From NCBI GenBank assembly GCA_030589835.1, contig JAUUZS010000141.1, positions 1 through 8,851 on the forward strand: DNA of 8,851 nucleotides, in the 5' to 3' direction. This document shows, in pieces, positions 1-7,057 of this stretch (position 1 is the first letter of the stretch; each line of letters begins with the position of its first letter). The DNA comes from Cyclobacteriaceae bacterium. GTDB taxonomy: Bacteria > Bacteroidota > Bacteroidia > Cytophagales > Cyclobacteriaceae. Made by a program: the position numbers and the translations under genes. The notes under the pieces were generated by a model. The model made no database searches. It was not told the origin of the DNA and saw only the letters and a list, made by a program, of their open reading frames with translations.

Positions 1-428
1 CCTATACCTTTACTGATCCTCCGGAAAGCGATATGCTATGGCCGGTAAATCTTGGCGGCGACCAGGGGGGATATCATTATATGAAATTGAATGGTTTTTG
101 GCAAAATACGGAGGATCAACGTGCGCCATTTAATTTCCATCTTGGTGTTGGTCAGGAAAGAGATGCTGATAATAACATTGTTGGCTTCATACAAAATTGG
201 TTCGAAGTAGAGCTTCCCGCTTCATCGTTTTCAATGCGCACAGATGAAATTAAAATTATAAATTTAAGAATGAATGTAGAAAAGTGGTGGGACACCCCCA
301 ATAACTACAATCATAACATCCATGGCGGAAAAATCATGCAAAACCAGGAGGCCATGAAAATGGGAGTAGAAAATGGAAGAAATGTATTTTCCATAAGTGC
401 GATAGGCGATGTACATGAGGCCATGTGA
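1..428 (+). CDS. mbnP: MbnP-family copper-binding protein, 3' part only
   Basis: This is the C-terminal 141 residues of an MbnP-like protein. The frame (first full codon at base 3) is open to the left window edge, so the N-terminus and any signal peptide lie outside. An in-frame ATG at 33 is internal and not the start. Family hallmarks that I recognise are the YHYMKLNG stretch (visible residues 24-31), FNFHLG (43-48), the NVEKWWDTP segment (91-99) and the closing block around IMQNQEAMK (111-119). The visible part is rich in candidate copper ligands (His25, 46, 104, 107 and 138, and many Met) and has five Trp (13, 33, 66, 95, 96). In characterised MbnP a Trp is converted to kynurenine by the partner MbnH and helps form a Cu(I) site in the periplasm; I cannot say which Trp that would be here. 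The MbnH-like gene follows 58 bp downstream on the same strand, which supports the assignment. The family call is fairly sure; the copper role is inferred from homologues. Confidence 0.82.
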   Translation, partial: YTFTDPPESDMLWPVNLGGDQGGYHYMKLNGFWQNTEDQRAPFNFHLGVGQERDADNNIVGFIQNWFEVELPASSFSMRTDEIKIINLRMNVEKWWDTPNNYNHNIHGGKIMQNQEAMKMGVENGRNVFSISAIGDVHEAM

Positions 429-486
429 CCATTTTGGTAATTAATGTTACTTTTGAGGAAAGATGAATAATTAACTTGCATATATC

Positions 487-1707
487 ATGAAAAAGTTCGT
501 CACATTAAGATTGGCAATTCCGGCACTCATGCTGCTGATGGTTTGGGCATGTGGTACAGAAAATAATACCGGATTGCAGGTTCAATCCTTTCAGCCAACC
601 CCCTACACCATTCCCGATGCTGAATATTTCCCTAAAATCCTTAATGTTCCTTCCGACAATCAGATGACTGTGGAAGGCGTAGAATTGGGACGCTACCTTT
701 TTTACGATGGCAGGCTTTCAGGAAATACCTCCAAAGACATGCTTATGAGCTGTGGTACGTGCCACATACAGGAATATGGTTTTGAGGTAGGCTTGAATCA
801 TCCCAAATACAAAGGAGGCCAGACCTTCGGATTACCAACTGCAGAATATCCGAATGGGATGCCATCACCCAATTATATGCTTCCGCTCGTCAACACTGTG
901 TACAATCACAACGGCTATTTGTGGAATGGATTTATTCATGAGTCAAATGAGTACACCGGAAATACGAATGAAGCAAATCCGCAGGATTACCATTTCAAAA
1001 GCATTGAATCGCTGGTATGGATGGCCATCACCGCCCCCCACGAAATGAATAGTACCATAGAACGAAGTGTTGCTGCCATCAATGCTGTGCCGATGTATAA
1101 AGAAAAATTTAAAGCCGCTTTTGGCAGCGAAGAGATTAACTACGACCGGATCAGCAAATCAATTGGTCAATTCGTACGATCTATTGTAGCGCAGAATTCA
1201 AAATTTCATAAGTACCTCAGGCAGGAAGCTGACCTCACGGTTAAAGAAAAAAAAGGCCATGATTTGTTTTTCTCCGAAGACGCCGATTGTTTCCATTGTC
1301 ATGGAGGCTCGATATTGATGACCACCAATCAGTATTTCAACAACGCAAAAGATGAATTATTCCATCCCGAACAACGCGACAGGAATTCCATTACCGACGA
1401 TCCAATGGACATCGGGGCCTATCGGGCGCCTTCATTGATCAACATCGAACTCACCGCCCCCTACATGCACGATGGCCGGTTTAGCTCCCTGGACGAAATC
1501 ATTGATTTTTATTCAGGAGAATTGGTCTATTCCGATTATGTTCATCCCTTAATGAAAGGGGTAAGGGAACAAGGAGTTCAGCTCAACCAAGAAGACAAGG
1601 CTGCCCTGAAGGCATTTCTGCTTACATTGACCGACCACGAGATGATTCAGGATCCTCAATACACCATCCCTCCGGAATTGAAAGAATGGAGTGGGCAAGT
1701 AAAATAG
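487..1707 (+). CDS. mbnH: MbnH/MauG-like di-heme cytochrome c peroxidase, lipoprotein
   Basis: A 406-residue, exported di-heme enzyme of the bacterial cytochrome c peroxidase/MauG superfamily. Residues 1-21 form a signal peptide ending in a lipobox-like VWAC (Cys22; Trp at -2 is unusual), which suggests a lipid-anchored periplasmic protein. The two c-type heme sites are CGTCH (Cys89, Cys92, His93) and CFHCH (Cys268, Cys271, His272). Between and after them are family blocks: VNTVYNHNGYLWNG (135-148), AITAPHEM (180-187), DIGAYRAPSLINI (308-320) and APYMHDGRF (324-332). Length is normal for the family. Its place directly after the MbnP gene points to the MbnH branch, whose known reaction is peroxide-dependent oxidation of a Trp in MbnP to kynurenine. 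A plain peroxide-detoxifying peroxidase is the main alternative. There is no clear ribosome binding site before the ATG, as is common in Bacteroidota. It probably shares a transcript with the upstream gene. Confidence 0.88.
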   Translation: MKKFVTLRLAIPALMLLMVWACGTENNTGLQVQSFQPTPYTIPDAEYFPKILNVPSDNQMTVEGVELGRYLFYDGRLSGNTSKDMLMSCGTCHIQEYGFEVGLNHPKYKGGQTFGLPTAEYPNGMPSPNYMLPLVNTVYNHNGYLWNGFIHESNEYTGNTNEANPQDYHFKSIESLVWMAITAPHEMNSTIERSVAAINAVPMYKEKFKAAFGSEEINYDRISKSIGQFVRSIVAQNSKFHKYLRQEADLTVKEKKGHDLFFSEDADCFHCHGGSILMTTNQYFNNAKDELFHPEQRDRNSITDDPMDIGAYRAPSLINIELTAPYMHDGRFSSLDEIIDFYSGELVYSDYVHPLMKGVREQGVQLNQEDKAALKAFLLTLTDHEMIQDPQYTIPPELKEWSGQVK

Positions 1708-1898
1708 TATTGGCCTTCGAAATTCCCGGGTTTTGTCTGAGGTCTTGCAACCGTCCCCGGATATGGTGCCATAAGTAAAACAATAGTAAGGATTACTAAA
1801 GAAATCTCAAAGTTTTACAAACTTATAATAACAATCTTCGATTAAGTTCGTTTACCATACATACAAAGAAAATAGAAATCAACATCGACCAGATAAAT

Positions 1899-1929
1899 AA
1901 AACCCCGGGAATCATTTCCCGGGGTTTTT
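1899..1929 (+). terminator. Rho-independent terminator
   Basis: A perfect 13-bp stem (left arm 1899-1911, right arm 1916-1928) with core CCCCGGG and a 4-base loop (TCAT), followed by TTTTT and then GCTTTT. This is a strong intrinsic terminator on the + strand. It lies about 190 bp past the peroxidase stop codon, so the mbnP-mbnH transcript would carry a long 3' untranslated region unless another transcript ends here. The left flank is A-rich, so it may also stop - strand transcripts leaving the helicase gene. Confidence 0.85.
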
Positions 1930-2000
1930 GCTTTTAAAAACAATAGCATTTTTCTCTATTAAACGATGCCTTCTCATCACTATTAGATTACTTTATCGCA

Positions 2001-2043
2001 AATCACCCTCATTGCCACGGCTCCGCCTCGCAATGACGGCAAT
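2001..2043. repeat. Degenerate palindromic interspersed repeat
   Basis: On the - strand this reads GCCGTCATTGCGAGGCGGAG followed by CCGTGGCAATGAGG. That matches the general pattern of the widespread intergenic element CGTCATTGCGAGG...(G)GCAAT that I recall from several bacterial phyla. Inverted arms visible on the + strand are ATTGCC (2011-2016) with GGCAAT (2038-2043), and ATTGC (2011-2015) with GCAAT (2030-2034). It carries no coding capacity. The assignment rests on pattern memory; counting copies in the genome would settle it. Confidence 0.6.
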
Positions 2044-2103
2044 TTGTGGATTCGGTGCGGAATAATGATGAATAATCCCCAACCTCACCTTACCACAACT
2101 GAT

Positions 2104-2168
2104 TACTGCCACTTCTAACTGCTACTATCTCCTGCCACTGCCTACTGCCACTGCTCCTTGTCCTGCTA
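2104..2168 (-). repeat. Degenerate 6-7-bp CAGT-type tandem tract
   Basis: Read on the - strand, the motif GGCAGT or a variant recurs: CAG occurs at offsets 3, 15, 21, 28, 34, 47, 60 and 67 from base 2168, with spacings of 6, 7 or about twice that. The first unit (GTAGCAG) contains the TAG stop codon of the helicase gene, so the tract begins exactly at the gene's 3' end. It looks like a decayed short tandem repeat. No function can be read from it. Confidence 0.6.
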
Positions 2169-4100
2169 CCCTAACGCTCCCACCTCAAACGCACTCCGAT
2201 AAGCGCCAATTTCATTGACATAATCCAGGAATTTCTCATAGAAAGGATGCGTGCCAATCGTGCCGCTATCGCCGATAATTACCAGCTTCTTTTTGGCGCG
2301 CGTAATGGCGACGTTCATTCTGCGGGTATCCGACAGAAAGCCGATCACACTTTTTTCATTTGACCGCACCAGGCTAATATAAACAATGTCCCGTTCCTGG
2401 CCCTGAAAGGAATCGACTGTATTGATAGCCACCTTATCATTTATATCGTCATGGTCTCCGTAGGCCTCCTCAAATAATTCCTTAATCACCTCCACCTGGG
2501 CCTTGTAGGGCGAAATAATACCGATATTAAGAATCGTTTCAAGCTTCCCCATCCTGTCTATTCTGCTCAGATAATCATTGAAATGCCTCATCAACAAATT
2601 AGCCTCTTCGCGGTTAAAGGAGCTTTTGCTTTCAGGATTTACCTCCTCAAAAAAACCGGTTCCGGCAGTGTCAATAAATTCCACAGGCCTATCCTCTTCA
2701 AACACCCTCCAATCCGCTACCTGTTCATTGGGATATAGTTTGCCCTTATAGAAGTAATTGCTGGAAAAATTCATGATGTCCGAGTTCATGCGGTACTGCT
2801 CTTGTAGCATGATGTCAGCACGATTGCGTTTGATGGCCTTTTCAAAGAGCGTCACTTCAAGACCGGCTTTTGCAGCCTCAAAAGATTTTATGGTCGGTGG
2901 CAACTGAAAATGATCGCCTGCAAAAATTATTTTGTCAGATTTTATAATGGGAATCCAGGAGGCCGGCTCCAGGGCTTGGGCTGCCTCGTCGATAAAAACG
3001 GTGTCGAACTTCATGCCTTTCAGGCGGGAATTGTTTGCTCCGACCAAGGTCGATGCAATGACCTGCGCAGTAGAAAGAATGCCTTGTATAATATAATATT
3101 CCAATTGCTCGGCTTCGGCTTTCAGCTTGCCGGCCTCTGAATAAAGCAGCTTTCGTTGCTTGCGCTCTTCAGGGCCGAAATTCCGCTTGTATTTTTTAGC
3201 CATGCTCCGGTATTCATCGGTCTTCCTTCGCAGTACTTTCAGATCTTTATAATCACGATGATGGGCAATTCTGGCATCCAGGGTATTGCTGAGAATAGTT
3301 TGTGTTACACGGGCCGGGTGGCCAATGCGTACCACATTTACACCTTCCTGATCCAATTTTTCAACAAAAAGATCAACTGCAGCATTGCTCGGGGCGCACA
3401 CCAGAACCTGGTGCTCATCGTGCAATACATGAAGGATGGCCTGCACCAAGGTAGTGGTTTTTCCAGTTCCCGGAGGGCCATGAATAATCGCCACATCCAT
3501 GGCATTGCGTATCAGGTTTATGGCCCTATTCTGACTTTGATTAAGTGCGGGAAGTACAATAGGCTGTTTATCCTCGAACTGAGCTTCGATACCACCAAGC
3601 AGAATCCCTTTCATTTCGTTGATGCGCTCTTCCTTGGTTTTGATCAGGAACTTCAGCGCATTTTCCATTTCGCGGTATGCGTTTTCATCAAAGAGCAACT
3701 GCACACCCAGGAATCCATCGTGAATCCATTCGGGCACCTCATCGCTGTTCAGGGTCATCCATATTTCATGCTCTTTCACCTGGTTGACCACGCCATGTAC
3801 CACCTCGCTATTTTCGTTGTTGCTTGCCGCATTCGAGAACAAACTTACCAGCTTTCCCGACTGGAACATATGTGCATCCCGATGCTCCGGAGGGCGCGTG
3901 ATTTTTACCAACAAACGATCGCCGACATCAAATTTCGTTTTCTCCAGGTTTACAGGATACCAACAAACGCCTTGCTTCCTTCGCTCGGTAAGTGAGGTGC
4001 CTGTCATCTTTCGTTTGTAGTAGAGCAGATCTTCTTCCTTTTCCTTTTTGAGTAAGGCAATCAAATGTTTGAGCTCTTCCTGTATGTCCTTTTTTGCCAT
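2166..4100 (-). CDS. Superfamily 1 DNA/RNA helicase, IGHMBP2/UPF1-like
   Basis: A 644-residue ATP-dependent helicase of the UPF1-like branch of superfamily 1, the type usually annotated in bacteria as an IGHMBP2-family helicase. All core motifs are present: Q-motif region LNQSQNRAI (186-194), Walker A GPPGTGKT (208-215), motif Ia APSNAAVD (236-243), Walker B DEAAQ (371-375), motif III GDHFQLPP (395-402), motif IV QYRM (435-438), motif V TVDSFQGQERD (561-571) and motif VI NVAITRAKK (596-604). Residues 1-165 match the N-terminal beta-barrel/stalk region of this family, and a lysine/arginine-rich helical insertion (about 280-335) fits the stalk or 1B region. It is complete with an ATG start at 4100 and normal length. 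It is likely cytoplasmic and a 5'-3' translocase on nucleic acid; the cellular role in bacteria is not settled. It stands alone, 228 bp downstream of the radical SAM gene, and its stop codon lies in a repeat tract. Confidence 0.93.
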   Translation of the reverse strand: MAKKDIQEELKHLIALLKKEKEEDLLYYKRKMTGTSLTERRKQGVCWYPVNLEKTKFDVGDRLLVKITRPPEHRDAHMFQSGKLVSLFSNAASNNENSEVVHGVVNQVKEHEIWMTLNSDEVPEWIHDGFLGVQLLFDENAYREMENALKFLIKTKEERINEMKGILLGGIEAQFEDKQPIVLPALNQSQNRAINLIRNAMDVAIIHGPPGTGKTTTLVQAILHVLHDEHQVLVCAPSNAAVDLFVEKLDQEGVNVVRIGHPARVTQTILSNTLDARIAHHRDYKDLKVLRRKTDEYRSMAKKYKRNFGPEERKQRKLLYSEAGKLKAEAEQLEYYIIQGILSTAQVIASTLVGANNSRLKGMKFDTVFIDEAAQALEPASWIPIIKSDKIIFAGDHFQLPPTIKSFEAAKAGLEVTLFEKAIKRNRADIMLQEQYRMNSDIMNFSSNYFYKGKLYPNEQVADWRVFEEDRPVEFIDTAGTGFFEEVNPESKSSFNREEANLLMRHFNDYLSRIDRMGKLETILNIGIISPYKAQVEVIKELFEEAYGDHDDINDKVAINTVDSFQGQERDIVYISLVRSNEKSVIGFLSDTRRMNVAITRAKKKLVIIGDSGTIGTHPFYEKFLDYVNEIGAYRSAFEVGALG

Positions 4101-4328
4101 GAAAAATAAATATGCCCGAAAGTACTTTTTTTATTCAGCTAGTAAAAAGGATGATGTAATACTTTTCGATACGTGAAGCAATAAAGTTGGTAAGCCAGAC
4201 AGGGTTAAGATTAATAAGCAGTGGTACTTTTTTTAAACCGCTGAGGCGAAAAAGCCGCTATGAATTCTTTGCGCCTTCCTGCATCAGTGGTAAATTCAAT
4301 TTTACGACACACTTTAAGAGTTCACAAC

Positions 4329-5804
4329 TCAACGAATAAATACCTTCCTGAAATGAAACCCATATACCGCATAGGTGATCGCCAGGGAGAATACTTTTGG
4401 CTTTTTGAATAAGCTCCAGAAAAACAAGCTCCAGAAGTATTTTCTTCCTCCATCTACAATTCCAAGAATCACAACAGACCTTAACAAAGCCTTTGTTTTT
4501 GATAGATTTAATTTGGTTTGATTATGAACTTTAGGTTCAAAATCTACCAGAAATGTTTTCACTCTTTCAAAGTAAGGCTTACAGGAATATATGCCATCCA
4601 GGATTTTTTGATAGCCAGCAAGCAGTTCTTCTTTTTTCATTTTTGGCACAAAGTTTAAAGCAAAATTGGTGTTGTCGCCATCAAAATCTGCGATAATCCT
4701 TCCTTCCTTATGTAGGCGCTCATACAAACGGGTTTTTTTCGGCGCATTGAGTAGGCCCACCATGGCGGAGATAATGCCACTTTTTTGAATGAAGTCGATT
4801 TGTCGTTGAAAAATAGTAGCGGTATCGTTATCAAAACCAACAATAAATCCTGCTGATACTTCCATACCAAAAAATTGTATTTTTTGGATGGCATCGATCA
4901 GGTCACGATTATTGTTTTGGGTCTTGCTGCATTCCGCTAGGCTAGCCTCATCGGGGGTCTCTATGCCCACAAATACCTTTGCAAATCCGGCTTTGACCAT
5001 CATGCGCATCAATTTTCCATCATCAGCCAGGTTCACCGAGGCTTCGGTGAGGAAATGAAAAGGATGATTATTTTCCTCCATCCAATTAATTATCGCTGGC
5101 AGAAGATCCTGCTTCAATACCTTTCGATTGCCGATAAAGTTGTCGTCTACAAAAAACAGGCTCCCAATAAAACCCTGGACTCGCAAATTATCCAGTTCGG
5201 CAATGATCTGTGTTGTCGTCTTTGCCCGGACTTTTTTCCCCAGTAGGGCCGTGATATCGCAAAAATCACAGTTATAGGGGCAACCTCTGGTGTATTGAAT
5301 ACTCATCGAGGCATAATGCGATATATTCAGCAAAGAATAATCCGGTATCGGCGTTTCCCGTACATCGGCAAATTCTTCTGAGGAGTAGATGCGTTTTGGG
5401 ATTCCGTTTGCAAGGTCATCTAAAAATGGCTGAAGCGTAATTTCTGCTTCATTCAAAATCAAATGATCGATCATAGTATAATTTTCATATTCGGCGGTAA
5501 AGAGTGGCCCGCCGGCAATGATCTTTTTATGGTGCTTTTTACATCTGACAATGAGATCGTTCACTGACTTTGTTTGCACCGACATGGCACTAACCAGCAC
5601 ATAGTCTGCCCAGTGCAGATCCTTTTCGAGTAGCGATTCAATATTCATGTCAATAAGTTTTTGATTCCAGTCTTCCGGCAACATAGCGGAAACTGTGATC
5701 AAGCCCAATGGAGGGTGGGCAGCTTTTTTTGAAATGAATTTGAGTGCGTGATTAAAGCTCCAATAAGTGTCCGGATATTTCGGATAAACAAGTAATACAT
5801 TCAT
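4329..5804 (-). CDS. B12-binding radical SAM protein with DUF4070-type C-terminus
   Basis: A 491-residue cobalamin-dependent-type radical SAM enzyme. The N-terminal part (about 1-140) has the B12-binding-like fold signature PPLGLITVSAMLP (31-43), VSAMSVQ (71-77) and IIAGGP (95-100). It lacks the classical DxHxxG cobalamin motif, as is usual in this group. The radical SAM core starts at RGCPYNCDFC, with the 4Fe-4S ligands Cys175, Cys179 and Cys182, followed by FFVDDNFIGN (217-226), FVGIETPDEASL (278-289) and AGFIVGFDND (318-327). Residues after about 330 fit the DUF4070 region. The architecture matches the group containing the hopanoid C-2 methylase HpnP, but that group is large and most members have unknown substrates, so I do not call it HpnP. 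No hopanoid or other lipid gene is in the window. The C-terminal tail (about 437-491) is basic and hydrophobic and may associate with the membrane. The start is the ATG at 5804. Confidence 0.88.
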   Translation of the reverse strand: MNVLLVYPKYPDTYWSFNHALKFISKKAAHPPLGLITVSAMLPEDWNQKLIDMNIESLLEKDLHWADYVLVSAMSVQTKSVNDLIVRCKKHHKKIIAGGPLFTAEYENYTMIDHLILNEAEITLQPFLDDLANGIPKRIYSSEEFADVRETPIPDYSLLNISHYASMSIQYTRGCPYNCDFCDITALLGKKVRAKTTTQIIAELDNLRVQGFIGSLFFVDDNFIGNRKVLKQDLLPAIINWMEENNHPFHFLTEASVNLADDGKLMRMMVKAGFAKVFVGIETPDEASLAECSKTQNNNRDLIDAIQKIQFFGMEVSAGFIVGFDNDTATIFQRQIDFIQKSGIISAMVGLLNAPKKTRLYERLHKEGRIIADFDGDNTNFALNFVPKMKKEELLAGYQKILDGIYSCKPYFERVKTFLVDFEPKVHNQTKLNLSKTKALLRSVVILGIVDGGRKYFWSLFFWSLFKKPKVFSLAITYAVYGFHFRKVFIR

Positions 5805-5884
5805 AGCTAAAAAATTGAACCGCTATGATAGGCCATCAAAAGCTACATGCAAAATATTTGTGGCTGATGAAGGTAAACAGGGCT

Positions 5885-5916
5885 TGAATGCCGGTTTTTG
5901 TGGCGAATGGCATTCA
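5885..5916. repeat. Short inverted repeat between LytTR and radical SAM genes
   Basis: Arms TGAATGCC (5885-5892) and GGCATTCA (5909-5916) are perfect inverted repeats with a 16-base spacer. They lie in the 143-bp gap downstream of the LytTR gene and upstream of the radical SAM gene. No T-run follows on either strand, so it is a poor terminator. It could be an operator or chance. Confidence 0.3.
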
Positions 5917-5947
5917 CCATTGGTCAATTGATCAGATTTATTTAACG

Positions 5948-6829
5948 CTATTCAGTAACTTGTTCTTTTACCTTCATGGAATATTGCCTGGAGACTGGGA
6001 TCAATTCATCAAACCCTTTAAGACGGACATGAAGCCCCTGTGATCCGCCGAAAAGCTTTTGTACAAACGACTTATTAATTAGGGCAGTCCTGTGGCAGCG
6101 AATGAAATTCGGCTGGCTTTTTAACTGGCCCTCAATTTTTGTCAAGGTATTGCGAATAAGCCTTTTGTGCACTTCATCGTCTTTTTTCCAAAACACCTCA
6201 ATGTAATTGTTGGCCGATTTTATGAGCATCACCGTGTTCAGATCCACTTTTAATGACTCCGATTTTTTGTCCGATTCAAAAGTGAATTCAGCAGGATGAC
6301 CCGCGTCTTCTCCTTCCTCCTGATCCAATTTTTTTATTAGTTCCAGGGCGTTCTGCAAATATCTTTTCAGTATTTTATTTTGATTTGCAACAACCAGGAT
6401 GGCCACAGGGGCAAGGCCAAGCAAAAGCAATTTGAACATAGAGTGTAGGGTGATTGCTATCAACCCCACATACCGGGCATAAAAGGTATAGCCGATAGAA
6501 ATCAGAATCCAAATACATACATTGAGAATGATGTCCCGGATTAGGTTCCATTTTCCTGTTTGAAAAAATTTCGGAAATATAAATGGCAGAAATATTAAGT
6601 TCAGGCCGAGGATAAAAAATGTGATGAAGCCAAACCCGGCTATGATGACCAGTCGATTATTTAAATCAGCATTTTTCAGGTCGAGGGGTTGAAAGAAAAG
6701 GTAAAACATAAACATGCCTATGCTAATACCGATGCTCAGCCTGAGATTGTATTTCAAATCATCATTAAATGAATAAGGCCTGTTCAGGAACTTTTTCATC
6801 TGTGACCTTGGTATTTGATTTAGGTCCAT
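5948..6829 (-). CDS. Membrane-anchored LytTR-family transcriptional regulator
   Basis: A 293-residue protein with four predicted membrane helices in the N-terminal half (about 31-48, 60-84, 98-118, 121-149), a charged linker (150-190, possibly helical) and a C-terminal LytTR DNA-binding domain (about 190-288). The LytTR hallmarks are IKSANNYIEVFW (203-214), RNTLTKIEGQL (226-236), FIRCHRTALINKSFV (242-256) and IPVSRQYSMKVK (277-288). There is no receiver domain, so it is not a classical response regulator; membrane-tethered LytTR proteins of this layout are common in Bacteroidota. The DNA-binding part would face the cytoplasm. The start is taken at ATG 6829; a second ATG at 6799 (Met11) is possible and would remove only ten residues. 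No histidine kinase lies next to it, and its targets are unknown. Other genes in the window could be under its control, but nothing shows this. Confidence 0.9.
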   Translation of the reverse strand: MDLNQIPRSQMKKFLNRPYSFNDDLKYNLRLSIGISIGMFMFYLFFQPLDLKNADLNNRLVIIAGFGFITFFILGLNLIFLPFIFPKFFQTGKWNLIRDIILNVCIWILISIGYTFYARYVGLIAITLHSMFKLLLLGLAPVAILVVANQNKILKRYLQNALELIKKLDQEEGEDAGHPAEFTFESDKKSESLKVDLNTVMLIKSANNYIEVFWKKDDEVHKRLIRNTLTKIEGQLKSQPNFIRCHRTALINKSFVQKLFGGSQGLHVRLKGFDELIPVSRQYSMKVKEQVTE

Positions 6830-6940
6830 TTAATGATTTCTTAAGGTATTGCGTGAAAAACGATTTGATGCCAATGTAAGCAGATATAATTATTTTATAA
6901 AAATGCGATAGTCTTGTCCACTTTTCAACATGAACCAACC

Positions 6941-6970
6941 TTATGTAAATATAAAATTATATAATTATGT
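6941..6970. promoter_or_regulatory. AT-rich direct/inverted repeat upstream of LytTR gene
   Basis: TTATGT occurs twice (6941-6946 and 6965-6970), 24 bp apart, and encloses a near-continuous palindrome ATATAA-AA-TTATAT (6949-6962). It lies about 110 bp before the LytTR start, in the 228-bp gap after cysH. LytTR proteins bind paired direct repeats about two helical turns apart, so autoregulation is conceivable, but the site does not match a consensus I can vouch for, and AT-rich gaps generate such patterns by chance. Confidence 0.2.
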
Positions 6971-7057
6971 TTTGAATCAAAAGACGCTAATTGCCTTAAA
7001 TTTTAGCATACACCAAGTAATTGCAAGACCTGCTCAACAAAAAATACAAAGAAAGGA

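Larger units (their letters stand above)
1708..2165. other. 458-bp gene-free convergent intergenic region
   Basis: This gap lies between two convergent genes, the peroxidase (+) and the helicase (-). I see no coding sequence in it. It holds a terminator hairpin (1899-1929), a degenerate palindromic repeat (about 2001-2043) and a low-complexity CAG-rich tract (about 2104-2168). A short CCCGGGTTTTG at 1725-1735, just after the peroxidase stop, resembles the right arm of the terminator and may be a remnant or coincidence. The part from about 1741 to 1895 is AT-rich with no structure that I recognise. Confidence 0.7.

Noticed and set aside
448..455. TACTTTTG, a match to the Bacteroidota -7 promoter box (TAnnTTTG), 31 bp before the peroxidase start
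   Set aside because: The only TTTG upstream (433-436) is about 11 bp away, too close for the -33 element, so an independent mbnH promoter is not supported.
854..1048. Second + strand frame inside the peroxidase gene
   Set aside because: It is a different frame within a coding region carrying clear heme motifs and has no features of its own.
3156..3995. Long + strand open frame (279 codons) opposite the helicase
   Set aside because: It lies wholly antisense to a helicase with every core motif intact, and its translation shows no recognisable domain. It is a shadow frame, as are the shorter + strand frames at 2910-3140 and 3784-4020.
4655..5246. Short frames overlapping the radical SAM gene (4655-4894 -, 5055-5246 +)
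   Set aside because: They fall inside a coding sequence with an intact radical SAM core and show no domain.
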